Below, one piece after another: positions 33,990 to 44,489 of a stretch of 64,000 nucleotides of DNA. A program made the translations under genes and the position numbers. Origin of the DNA: Gracilariopsis chorda (taxonomy: Eukaryota > Rhodophyta > Florideophyceae > Gracilariales > Gracilariaceae); NCBI GenBank assembly GCA_003194525.1, contig NBIV01000266.1, forward strand, positions 50,700 through 114,699. The letters are read 5' to 3'. The notes beneath the pieces were generated by a model that worked only from the letters and a program-made list of their open reading frames with translations, did not search any database and was not told the DNA's origin. Position 1 is the stretch's first letter. The number at the start of each line of letters is the position of its first letter.

Positions 33990-34905
33990 TGAAGGATGTC
34001 CCAGTCCCTGCTCTGTCGAGAGGTAGAGTCGGCGGCTGAGCCTTCCGTCTACCTATGTGTCGGGTGTAAGACCGACGGTAGTTCGGAAATACCACGGAGG
34101 TAAAAAGGAACGGTAAAACCAAGAAACAGTGGAACAAGCGTACGGTGGACCAGTGCGAACCCACAAAAAGAGGTGCTATCCAAAGACAGAACGGAACCAC
34201 CCGACGGGGCGTGGGGACAGCGGGAACAGGCCCGACGGTGGGTGCAAAAGCAAAAAGGAACAACCAAATAATACCCAATACAGGGTGGATTTCTGTAACA
34301 CAGAGAAAATAGAAGTCACACTACAATTAGTGAACATAGTATATCTGTAGTCGTACCGAGCGGGTAGATAGTACAACCTGATTGCAGTAACCCTCCCGGT
34401 GTCGTTGTGCACACTGCAAAGGCAATATAATCCAGAGCCGGATTCCTAAGGTCAAACTGAACACTTATGTGAGATCGAAGACTCCGGCTGACTGTACTTA
34501 GTGCTCGCAACGGTGAGGTCGCGCTCACCTAAGTAGGTACATTACAGAAATAATTTGTAGAAATAAACTAGAATAGTGCACACCTCATGAGCTACCCACA
34601 CGTCGCTAGTCCAGTGTCAGGTACCCCAAGGGGTCAACCACAACTCTCATAACATCATAGCATGGCGCTGTAGTACACGCACACACGCGTCCAACCATTT
34701 CACATCGAGTCGAGTTCCATACCATCCTAGGTGAATCCATACACAGTAAACCAATCCAAATGGTTCCACTCCATCGGAGTACAACTCATATAATGTAGAG
34801 CAAATGTGGCGACCATGTCATAATCTTGTGAGTTGCAACCCCAGGGATACACACGCATTCGCGTTGCTCCACAATGCGGGTTGTCTGTTGCCACATTGAT
34901 TCGGG
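33960..34905 (+). repeat. Long inverted repeat, left arm
   Basis: The arm starts TGTAGTGCAAAAACAGGGAA and is matched in reverse complement by 37946-37035 with many substitutions (about three quarters identical by eye). It includes CGGGTGTAAGACCGACGGTAG and the phrase GGTGAATCCATACA. The arm's outer end overlaps the N-terminus of transposase remnant 2. Confidence 0.75.
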
Positions 34906-36620
34906 CATTGTGTGGACGGTAAGAATGTGGTTGTGGAAGGGGCTGTTGGACCAGCCAGAGTGGACAAAAGGGTGAAACACTTGTTCAGGATATTCTAAAA
35001 ACTACTGAGGACTAAACAATGTGTGGCTCTGACGCTCTTCATATTCTCGCATTTTGTAGAATTACCGCCCTGAGAGGGTTACACTCTGTGAAACCTGAAT
35101 AACGCCATCGACCTTTTCACTGCGACAATGTGTTGTAGGAAGGGAGGCCGGCTAGCATACTGCGCTTTTTAGCTTCAACGAAAAGCGCAGTTGGGCAAAC
35201 TTGTAGAAGTGTAGCTACCACGCAGACCGAAAGATTTAAATAAAATCCAAAACAAACACTTTTACTTTAATCAATACTTTGTCACTTCTCCCTTCTTTTC
35301 CAATACTTTGATACAACTTTCCTGCCAAAAGCTACACAAAGTTTCAAAATACTTACTGGTCAGGGTGTTCCAACAGTCCAAAACAACTTCCAGAAGACTT
35401 CCAACATCCTTGAATTGCCACTCACTTGCGAAGACTCGACAAGCCAAGATCTCCCAAATATTTTCCAGGATGTTCAAGCTCAATTCTTGGCCAAAACAGC
35501 ACATCAAAATTTTAACTATCCAACCATTTTGCATTACAAATAAAAATATAAATAAAAACATCATTTTGTTGAAAATTAAAAATCTTCCAAATGTTTTAGT
35601 TTCAAATAAAAACTTTTCTTTGTAATAGTTTAAAATACATTTTACGCTTCATATTTTAATTTTAAATTGATAGGTTAGGTCAAAAATAAAACAAGGAAAC
35701 ACCTCACTGGCTTGAAGAATCTTTACTATTTTATCTTTGAAAAACAGGTTTCCATTTTGTAGGTCTTGTTAGTAGTAATAAAAAAAGTCTCGACAGATTG
35801 TACGTCTTCTTATCAAGACCAATAGTTCTTTTCAATTAGAAAAAATGATATTTTCATTTTATGTTCCGCACGAATTGCTTTTGAATTTTGGTGACGATTA
35901 TTCATCATTGGAACAGCCTAAAGATTTTTATAAACTATGGTGGGGTCATTGCAAAGCTTCTGCTATAATCTGCTTGTGAATATTGGTAGAAAGAGACTTA
36001 CGTGACTCTCATTCTGACTTCATAGTACGTGAATGGATATAAATAATGCTTTTTGCAGTTCGATATAACGATTTGTTGCTGGAATCTCTAAAACGATTTT
36101 TTTTACCGTTCGGGTTGTTTCAGGAAGTTTTAAACCACCATTTGGAGGCGCACCAGAGTATCTGATTTTTTCTGGAGGCAGTAGTAAGTTGTGGCTCCCA
36201 GAATCATTCTTTCTTTTCGTATCAGATAGTGGTTTTCAATGAGGCATGTTGTATGAAATTGGAATGTAGGACACTGCAGAAGATAGAGGTGAAAGAGTCG
36301 GGTGTTCTGGTATGCTGTTTAGTGTGGGTCGTTTTTTGAGATGGACTGAACGTATATAGACATTAATCAAATATCACCAATTGGCATTGTAACTGTATTA
36401 CTGGAGACCAGATACAGCTTATGAACGTGATTTAACGTAATAAAAGCTTACGTTTTTGAGTTGTTCTCATCTGATGGGACATGCTACGAAGGAAAATGGT
36501 AGTTCGGGGACAGTGGAGGAAATCGTAGAGCAAAACCCTTTGAAGGGATTTCGTCCACCGGATGTTCGGGGTCCATTCTCTTGACAGATGCACACAGTGA
36601 AAGAGCCCTCTCCCCGTACT
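34906..36620. other. AT-rich core between inverted arms
   Basis: A 10-bp perfect stem (CTGCGCTTTT / AAAAGCGCAG, 35160-35190) stands near the left edge. The core from about 35220 to 36100 is strongly AT-rich. An open minus-strand frame at 35271-35564 and its plus-strand mirror are low-complexity, and I do not support either as a gene. Confidence 0.5.
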
Positions 36621-36626
36621 CAGTGC

Positions 36627-36950
36627 AAGGCACGTCGGGTGTAAGACCGGACACGTTTACTGGATATACCTACAGAATTGAATAACTAAAAGGGGTGAGA
36701 TCAAGAGAACAGAAAGAGAAACCCGAGAAGAAGGGGAAAAGATAAGGGAAAAGATGAACCCAAGAATTGGTACAGACTTACGTGTGTGGTAACCCGGAGC
36801 GGCGCCAAGGACCGATAAACAGCGGTTACAAGGTCCAAAGACGGAGCGGCAACAACTAGAAATAATAGGAACGATACCATATACAGGGGCGGAACCCAAC
36901 AGAGGTCTCGGGACGATACGGTACCCTATGAACAAAGATATATCCAACGA
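36627..36950 (+). repeat. Third, diverged copy of the arm sequence
   Basis: It begins with GTCGGGTGTAAGACCGGAC as the left arm does at 34060, in the same orientation, then keeps scattered matches (GGTCCAAAGACGGAGCGG, CCATATACAGGGGCGGA). It abuts the right arm, giving a direct-plus-inverted arrangement. Confidence 0.45.
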
Positions 36951-37034
36951 TGGAGCTTCCTAGTTGACACTGTGGGGTACACGTACCAGGACCAAGCGTG
37001 GTTATCCTCCGTGAGGAGTTGTAGACCTACGTAA

Positions 37035-37946
37035 TGTGGAGCAACCCGTTTGCGTAGTGTCCGTGTGGATTCTACTCACAAGAGTATGACACGGACGTCT
37101 GCATGGCTCTACGTTATATGAGTTCTACTCCTGCGGAGTGGCACCATGCGGATTTGTCTAATTTGTATGGATTCACCTAGGCAGGTAGAATCTCGACTTG
37201 ATGTGAAATGGATGGACGCGTGCGCGCGTATACTACAGCGCCATGCTGTGATGTTATGTTTCGTTTTGGTTAGTGCCTTCGGTTTCCTGATACTGGCCTA
37301 GCCACGTCTGTGGACCTCATGAGGTGTGCACTATTCTAGTTAATTTATACAATTATTTCTGTAGTGTACCTACTGAGGTGAACGCGATCTCACCCTCGCC
37401 AGCACTAAATAAAGTCAACCCGAGTCTTCGGTCATTCAAAGGTGTTCAGTTTGACCTGAGGAATCCGTCTCTGGATTAGATTGCCATTGCAGTGTGTAAA
37501 ACTCTACCAGGAGGGTCACCGCAATCGGTTTGTACTATCTACCGGCTCGACAAGCCTACACATATACTGTGTTCAATAATTGTCTTGTGACTTACATTTC
37601 CTCTGTGTTACAGATATGGACCCTGTATTTGGTACTCTTTTCCTGTTTCTTATTCTTTGTGCACCCACCGTCGGGTCTGTTCCCCCTGTACGCACGACTG
37701 TTGGGTTGTTCCGTTCTGTTTTTGGATAGCCCTCTTTACTGGGTTCGTACTGTTCAACTGTACGCGTGTTTCAACCGTTCCTCGGTTTACCGTTCATTTT
37801 CAACCTCCATGGTATTTTCGAACTACCGTCGGTCTTACACCCGAAACATAGATAGAAGGAGGGCTCAACCGCTGAGTCTACCTCAACAGAAGGCAGGGAA
37901 TCGGACATTTTTGAGTGTCATCCATTCCCGGGTTTTGCACTACAAG
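37035..37946 (-). repeat. Long inverted repeat, right arm
   Basis: This is the reverse complement of the left arm. A hydrophobic frame of 143 codons (37530-37961, with HPPSGLFPLY) is partly mirrored in the left arm (HPPSGLFPLS), but indels break the correspondence. It is more likely repeat sequence than a gene. Confidence 0.75.
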
Positions 37947-37949
37947 TGG

Positions 37950-39000
37950 TCTCCCCACTAAGAATGGTCTAACCTGGATTGGTTGCTTCAAGCTGGTACC
38001 ATTTCTGATTTGTTTCCTGGGAGGAAGATTCACGTCAAAAGTGAAGAACTGGTTATCAGTCAGATCGTGGTATCATTGTCGAGTGACCTCAGTTAAGGTT
38101 TGATTTGTTATGTTTTTTTTTGTTTCACTCTGCGAATATCTCATAATCGAGCTCTCTAGAATCATGAGTGGATTGCTTGGCGAATCGTAAAACTCCACCA
38201 TCCTGTAAGGGTTGAAGCGCAGGTTCTGCAGGCAACTCTCAGCCTGCAGTCCCGCGTTCGCTTGGTTCTGCTGCAGAGAATTCTCCTTCTGATAGAGGTT
38301 GATGAAAAGCGATGGCTGGAGGTATGGAGATGCAAGGGAAGTTCGCTACCTCTGGCTCGGATTTACTTTGGAGGCTCCTTGGTCACAGCTTATATAGAAC
38401 TTCTATCTAACTCCTCCTTCGGACTCCAATCTCGAGTAAACCTAATGTGCAGAGCAGAGACACAAAATACTACCAATCACATTCTAACATAACACAGTCA
38501 AGTCATCATAAACTCATGACACCGACGCAGAAAAATGCACAACAATATGCCAGCATGTGCAATCACAACACCAGAGTTCCGTGCATACGCAAAACCATGA
38601 CAACGCCCAAATTCACATGACAACACACACCAACACATCCAAATTCATTCATGCACGTCACCGTAACTCACACAACGGCTTCTACATGCTAGCGTGCCAA
38701 ATCACATATCAGCACAATAACTCACACGTAAGCAAAATTACTCCCACGTCACCAATAACTTCGTGCACCTGTAAACTTCATGAAAGTTACAACTCTCAGC
38801 AACGTAGTACCATTGCTGTACCACTTGTGTTCTCTGCCCATCTACCATACCTGGGTGTCTTGTACATTTTGCTCACTGTACTAACTGCACAAGTGTATGT
38901 GCCGCCCTGTTTCACTCACCCACAGTGGGTTTCAATGACATTAAACGCACATCATCGAAATAACACTGATAGAAGACTATGACAGCAATATCACTGAGTG
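37950..39000. other. Spacer, CA-rich low complexity
   Basis: No gene is supported. From about 38480 to 38780 the plus strand is strongly A and C biased with many ACACA and CATCA steps, which alone explains the open His/Thr/Ser-rich frame there. Confidence 0.5.
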
Positions 39001-39200
39001 AATTTCATAAGTTTTCGAGGGAGACGTTGGTGAAGGACGGGAAGGCGTGCTTGGGGATGTGAGAGATGAAGAAGACCGTCTCTGGAGCGAAGAGATCTTT
39101 GCAGGAGGTGGGTTCTGGGTGGGGGCTTGGAGCGAAGATACTTGTCGGCGGTGATGAGATCGACGAAGGGGATTTGCTTTCCATGACGGACGAAGCCTGG

Positions 39201-40005
39201 CTAACGGGTGGGTGCAGGAAGGGCAGGGGAGGAGGAGGAGATGGAGGCTATAGCGGAGATATGGTTCCAGAGCCGTGTAGGGTTGGAGCGGTCGATGGCT
39301 TTGATTGTTTCGTGGCGTGCGGTAGATCTGCCCCTGAAGGTTGGGCGGTAATGGGTCTTGAATACGATTTTGGCATGCTCGCAGATGCCTGCATCGTTTA
39401 AATTGGTTTTTTCGAAGCGGCGAATATCGTCGACGATGTAATCGAGGATATGGATTTTAAGGGTGCCGAGGTTTGAGGAGTGGTACGGACCTAGGACGGA
39501 TACTGCAGTTTCCTTGAAGGAGTGGATATGGTCTTGGAGTTCGAGAAGGCGTGGTTTCGTCAACTCGGTGAAGGAGTTGTATTGCATGGCCGTGAAGAGA
39601 AGATCTGTGTGCTTGGCGAAGATAGAGGTGAGGGGTGCTGAGGTTGCTTCGTCACAACAGCACTCGAAGAAGACTCGGATGACGGGAAAGACCATGTCCA
39701 GGGCGAGGTAGTCCTTTGTTCCGAGCATTCCGCGAAGGCCGTCTTGGGTTAAGAGGTGGTTGAGGAGCTGGGCACTGTCTAGAGAGGTGAAGTTGATGTG
39801 GAGGCCGGTGGCAGGGAACTCTTTTTTGATTGCAGCGAGGATGGTGTTGGAGTGCTTGATGATGGCAGTAAAGACTGAGGAGAAGGATCGGCGTGTCTTG
39901 GAGGGGTCAACCTCGGTGAAAAGGGAATCTGCTTTGCGTCGTTCGATGGCTGCAATCGTGATGAGTTTGGAGACGCCCAGAGGGAAGTTGTGAAGCGGCT
40001 AGAAT
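39201..40005 (-). pseudogene. CACTA/Plavaka-like transposase remnant, C-terminal part
   Basis: The minus-strand frame contains NHLLTQDGLRGMLGTKDYLALD, then LGPYHSSNLGTLKIHILDYIVDDIRRF and EHAKIVFKTHYRPTFRGRST. The H-x(5)-DDIRRFE plus E-H-x(5)-H spacing recalls the C-terminal region of Plavaka/EnSpm transposases, where a His-rich motif precedes the conserved glutamate. It lies just downstream of the N-terminal frame on the same strand, out of phase. There is no intact catalytic core between the two parts, so this is an internally deleted, dead element. Confidence 0.55.
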
Positions 40006-40149
40006 GCCAAGATCTTGTAAGGGGAGAGAAGATATGGGAGTTTGTGGAGGGATAGGATTAGAAGAGGGAGGAGTAGTTTGCGATGGAAAGGGAATGGAGG
40101 GCTTCGACTGCCTGCTCTCTCTTGTTGCAGGTGAATGGGAGATTGCGGC

Positions 40150-41475
40150 CTAGGAGACCCTGTTCTGCGTCGTGTAGGAGGTTGGAGTTGTGCCGAAGGG
40201 TGGTGAGGGTATGCTGCTGTGTGGGGGACTGGAGGTGGAGGTAGAGGTCGTCACAGCAGACTGTGAATCTGTGGCATACTTTATTTTATTGGGTGCCTTG
40301 GATGATTGCGAGAATGTCCTTTCCTTGGGGATGTGTGAACAGTAGCTGGCAATTACTGGATGGCAGTGCCGAAGAACCCCGTGAGCACCACAGAAGGATA
40401 AAGCGAGGAGTCCGGAGGTGAGGATGGGGTGAAGAAAGTGGGAGAGAGCGTTCTGAACGAGTTCCTTTTTGGGTTCGCGGGAGATGACTAGGAAGTGGTG
40501 GAGAACTGATCTGCTTTTGAGGCGGCGTTGGTTCTTGGATTGGAAGAAAGTTGGGATGTAGCCGACGAGGGTGGGGTTTTCGGAGATGAACTTGCGGCCA
40601 AAGGAGTCGGAGGAGTTAGGAAGGGTGATTTGAATGGTGTAGGAGGTGACAGAGGAGGACTTGAGGGAGGTGGAGGATTTGTGGGAGTAGATTTCAACAA
40701 TGCCTGTGAAGGAGTCGGTTCCGGTTGTTGTGGGATAGTGCCAGACAATGTTTGGATTTGGAAACTGTCTGATTTGGGCCTTGAAAGCGGGGACTGCTTT
40801 GTGGCCGCGGTCTGCTGCCATAGGGTCGGCTTTGCCTGTGCTGAAGGATGAAGCGATGGAGGAGATGCAGAGGACGAGTTGCTCGAGATGGGGGTTGTTG
40901 AGGAGAGGGGAGGGGGATTGGGACGAGGTATGGGGGGATGGGTTTGAGGAGCAGACCGAACAGAGGGCGTGACTTGCCATATGGTGTGCTTCTTGTGTTT
41001 GGAGGGAAAGGGAGGCCTGTTGGATGTGATAGGGTTCATCTTCGGCGAGGGGGACGTTGTCGGAAGGGCAGTGTGAGGGAGTGGGAGGAGGAATGGTGGA
41101 GAGGTTTGGAACGGATTTTCGTCGCTTGGTCCTTGGAGGGAACTGGGCGGGAGCGTTGGAGAAGGAGAAAGGGCGTTTGTCGGGGGTGATTCGATGAGGG
41201 CACCTGCGTTGGTGACTCTGGAGAGAGAACGCGGTGCGGCTATAGAAGGTGCAACGGGGATGGCAACAGGGTGTCATGGCGGGGGAAGGAGAACGGAGAA
41301 CGGGATGCTTGGAAACAGAGAAGGGAGGGTGGTGGCGGAGTGGGATATCGGGGAGCGTAATATTATGGCGCACGTAGATGAGGTGATGCACATGATGCAG
41401 AGCGTCTTTTCGTAGGGCGTGGGGTAGAGCATGCGATGCAGGAAGCAGGTCGGGCAACGGGTGAAAGAAAGCCAA
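40150..41475 (-). pseudogene. CACTA/Plavaka-like transposase remnant, N-terminal part with Cys/His finger
   Basis: The 441-codon minus-strand frame lacks an ATG at its open end; the first Met is about residue 67, at MTPCCHPRC. A C-x3-C...H-x4-C finger follows (residues about 71-94), then a Ser/Pro-rich linker. After this come the segments VGYIPTFFQSKNQRRLKSRSVL, FLHPILTSGLLALSFCGAHG and RHCHPVIASYCSHIPKE. The last three fit the Plavaka pattern: a G-Y-x-P segment, a helix ending in P-I/L, then a G-x-x-R-x-C/H-x-P-x-x-A-x-Y ... P-E motif. Assignment is by motif order only. Confidence 0.5.
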
Positions 41476-41479
41476 AGCA

Positions 41480-42062
41480 ATTTGATTATGTAAACGCTAT
41501 GTATCTATTCTATCTATTCTATCTATTCTATTTTGCTATTTGAAGGGGCACTCGCTCAGGACCAGTAAGATTTGGATTCCACGTGCACCTGAGACGGTAG
41601 GTATTAGTGGGGTCTGGCGCTAGTTTTACTTCCAAAGAAACTGGGAAATGTCTAGTATACTGCTAGTCTTTTGTCCCACGCAAACTAGCTCTGTGCTATG
41701 TATGGAATTATTTTGAGAAATTTGATTCATTCAAAATTGGGTTTGAAGAGTTGTTATTCGTTCATTTTAAATCTTTGCCTTTTGAATGCCAAACTAGCAT
41801 AACGAGAACACCGACGTACTGGTATGGCTCATTACCTGCCATGAGAACCGTCAAATTTAGTAACGCATTGCTCCAGGACAATGTAGCGGCAATATTTACT
41901 TATAGATTGACTAGGTAGCTCACGACAAAAAAGAACCTCTTTGTAAGCGTGACTTCTGGTTAGATACGTAAGAAGTTGTCAGGAGCATGTAACTGTATGC
42001 AGGGTTTGCACGAGCGAAGCACCCCACACTTACACGCGACATCGCGCTTCCAGAGACTCAAA
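41480..42062. other. Spacer with (TCTAT) microsatellite
   Basis: TCTATTCTA-type repeats lie at 41503-41535. Nothing else is recognisable. Confidence 0.5.
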
Positions 42063-42069
42063 ATGGGTG

Positions 42070-42898
42070 ATGGTAGTGATGGGTGCTGTGGTTGTTACAA
42101 GATATGATCGTATAGGCACTCCGCCCGATCTGTTGGGACTTGAAACAGATGAAGAGAGCCGCGTAATACAGAGTATGCTTCGAGAGCAATATCTTCAAAA
42201 CCATGCTCATTGGCGTAAATTGACTCAAAATGTAGTGGGTGTATGTGAGCAGACCTTTTCTGGAGTTTATCGGCTACGGAAAAGGGTGAGCCACCGAAGT
42301 TTGGTATTCCCGGTACTGAGCATAAACGACTGCATTATGAAGAGTAAGATCGAAGATCACGTACTCCATTGTACTTGGCATCATGCTTGCTGGTAATGCA
42401 GTTCTCTTCTGTGGATTCAGTGACGTCGGCATGGGTTGTGCTATAGCTATGAACGCAGCCAAGGCACGGTGTCTCACCGCGGAAACTGACCCCGTTCGAG
42501 GGCTCATGGCAGGAATAGAAGGGTATCAGGTTGCTACAATAGAAACAGTTTTACCTGAAGTAGACATACTTATAACCGCTACTGGGAGTTGCGGGGTAAT
42601 CCGTGTGGAGCACATGCTGAAGATGAAGAACAATGCCGTAGTGGGAAACATGGGTCATTTCAATCGGGAAATCGATTTGGAAAGCTTACGAAAATACCCA
42701 GGCATCAAAAACATTGAAGTGAAGCCCTACATTCATCGCTGGGTGTTTCAAGTTGGACACTCAATAACAATACTAGCAGAAGGAAGGTTACGGAACGTAA
42801 TATGCCGAACTGCTAACCCCAGGCTCTTCTTAAGTATAGCTTTCACGCTTCAGGTAATGACGAAGGTTCATTTGTGGAAGAACCGAAACTCTGCTTAG
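42070..42898 (+). pseudogene. S-adenosylhomocysteine hydrolase fragment, frameshifted
   Basis: SAHH splits S-adenosylhomocysteine into adenosine and homocysteine, using bound NAD. Two plus-strand frames match it in order. The first (ATG 42070) carries GVCEQTFSGVYRL and FPVLSINDCIMKSK, the substrate-domain pattern G-V-x-E-x-T-x-x-G-V-x-R-L ... N-x-N-D-S-x-T-K-S-K. The second (from about 42383) carries GFSDVGMGCA (NAD-binding G-x-x-x-V-G-x-G), TETDPVRGLMAGIEGY, VGNMGHFNREID and ILAEGRLRN. About ten codons are missing at the junction, and the usual N-terminus and the C-terminal tail with the conserved Lys/Tyr are absent. It sits among transposons with no introns visible, so a degraded duplicate or retrocopy is likely. 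Confidence 0.8.
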
Positions 42899-43402
42899 AA
42901 TTTACCAACCGTGTGTGTTCCACCCAGAACAATAGACACCCTAGCAGCATTGTACCATCTTCCTTGCATTGACGCCGATCTAACTGTATCAACAAATAAC
43001 CCTATTTCAAGCAATACCGTGCTTCGACAGAGCTCGTAGTCACAGATATATCTCCATACTTTTATCCATGTCTCAGAAAGGATTACAAAAGCAGAACGGA
43101 GGCCGGATCGTAAGTCTTTTTTCGCTGGCTCTTCCGAGGTTTGTCCCGCTTTGCTTTTGAATAAAGATCTTAGTTCCAGGAATATCTTTTCCACTGCGGT
43201 CACTGGTGCAGAGAGAGCCACAGTACAAGCATAGAGCATCAAACCTTTCACGAGGACCACTGCGTGAGAGAAGTTTGCATCAGTGACGTTTGGACCACCG
43301 TTACAAAGTTGAGGTGCAATAGAAAAATGGTATGCAAAATTCGACTCCAGAAAGATACTATGCGGTTGTTCAGCAGGTGTTGTGATTAAGAATTTGAAAC
43401 AT
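42895..43402 (-). CDS. Unidentified frame, about 168 codons
   Basis: The minus-strand frame is open from about 43402, without an ATG at the open end, to 42895. It has ordinary composition: hydrophobic stretch LVKGLMLYACTVALSAPV, charged SKAGQTSEEPAKKDLRSGLRS, and several Cys. It converges on the SAHH fragment. A neighbouring minus-strand frame 43386-43595 ends in a hydrophobic segment (GSAIVIGGLGLIVMA) and a charged tail; the two overlap out of frame and could be exons or shifted parts of one membrane-protein gene. No family recognised. Confidence 0.3.
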
Positions 43403-43620
43403 GTTTCTTCTTATCATGATTGGCGTCACCGACTTCATCCGTATCTACCTTGCAGCTTGCCATCACGATAAGCCCAAGCCCACCTATCACAATTGCTGAG
43501 CCAAATCCTTGGTGTAAAGCTCCAAAGCATTTGTTAAATGTCTTTGATGAAGGATGGAAGTAGAAAAGCGCAACGTAACCAATCAACATCAGCACCAGCC
43601 GCGTTAAAACTGCTTCAGCC
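43386..43620 (-). CDS. Possible membrane-protein fragment
   Basis: The minus-strand frame has two hydrophobic stretches (LVLMLIGYVALFYF and GSAIVIGGLGLIVMA) and a KDE-rich end. The upstream DNA (43640-43780), read on the same strand, also gives a hydrophobic stretch (VTFAALAVSAVVAGAYS) in another frame. This would fit a multi-pass protein interrupted by shifts or an unseen intron. Confidence 0.25.
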
Positions 43621-43779
43621 TTACGTCAAAGAATTATATGGTGCACAAATCCTTTTCAGCGAGTGCGAAGCATGCACGAAAGCGGTGTTCGGCCACATAT
43701 CGCCCTCAAGCAAAGCGGCATTGAGTAGGCGCCTGCAACCACAGCCGAAACCGCAAGCGCAGCAAATGTGACTAGTAGC

Positions 43780-44077
43780 CATGAACTTGAACGCGTGCGC
43801 AAGAAAGCAACAATCGAGGAGCTGAAAGAGGGGGTATCAGGTCGTTTACAGGTGACTAGCTTCTCAAGGTCATGCCAATTCTACTTGTGTGCAGCGATTT
43901 TCTTTCTTCTCGCGCTGTCGAGAAGACGAAGTGCTCGACGATGCAGCAGACGTACGTCTAGAAGTGGTTTTGACATCGTGAGGGAAACGTGAGTGGGTGA
44001 AGTTGAATGTTGTGTCGCCAAGGTCTCCTTATCTCTACGCTACAGTGGTCGGACTAGTCTGTCGTGTTTATGTCTGA
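43780..44077. other. Spacer
   Basis: Only short frames are present; nothing recognised. Confidence 0.4.
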
Positions 44078-44410
44078 CTATAGACTTTCATTCAGTCGGG
44101 ATCGTTTCGCTCGTTGACGTTGTCGCAACTCCAGCCTCTTTTTTTTCTTCTTCAAGCGCTTAGTGATTTTCTTCTTCTCGAGTTCCAACTTTCCATGTTT
44201 GTCCATCTTCTTGTATTTATTGTCGTAGTTAACATATAACTTGAAATGTTTTTCAACCAAGACTTCCCTGCACCTTGGACACTTATCACTTTGTTTCCTT
44301 GCATTTAATCGCTGGTGCTCTGCAATTGCGTCTATCTGCACTGCTTCGGAAAGCCCTGAGAGGTTTGGCATCGCAGTATTTTGCTCTTTGACGGTCTTCC
44401 ACTGTGCCAA
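44078..44410 (-). CDS. Lys/Arg-rich small protein, unidentified
   Basis: The minus-strand frame of about 110 codons has one CPRC motif and a very basic C-terminal third (ELEKKKITKRLKKKKKRLEL) that should form a charged helix. There is no ATG at the open end; the first Met lies about 14 codons in. It could be an exon of a nucleolar or nucleic-acid-binding protein, or a transposon accessory fragment. No family recognised. Confidence 0.3.
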   Translation of the reverse strand: MAQWKTVKEQNTAMPNLSGLSEAVQIDAIAEHQRLNARKQSDKCPRCREVLVEKHFKLYVNYDNKYKKMDKHGKLELEKKKITKRLKKKKKRLELRQRQRAKRSRLNESL

Positions 44411-44489
44411 GCACGAATTCTAAAACACATGCGAACAATTCGTTACTTCCACAAAACCTTCCAAGTCCTCGAGACAGATTGAGCACTTC

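Noticed and set aside
37530-37961. 143-codon hydrophobic frame as a membrane-protein gene
   Set aside because: It lies wholly in the inverted-repeat arm, and its counterpart in the other arm is broken by indels.
38557-38982. 141-codon His/Thr/Ser-rich frame
   Set aside because: Explained by A/C-biased low-complexity DNA.
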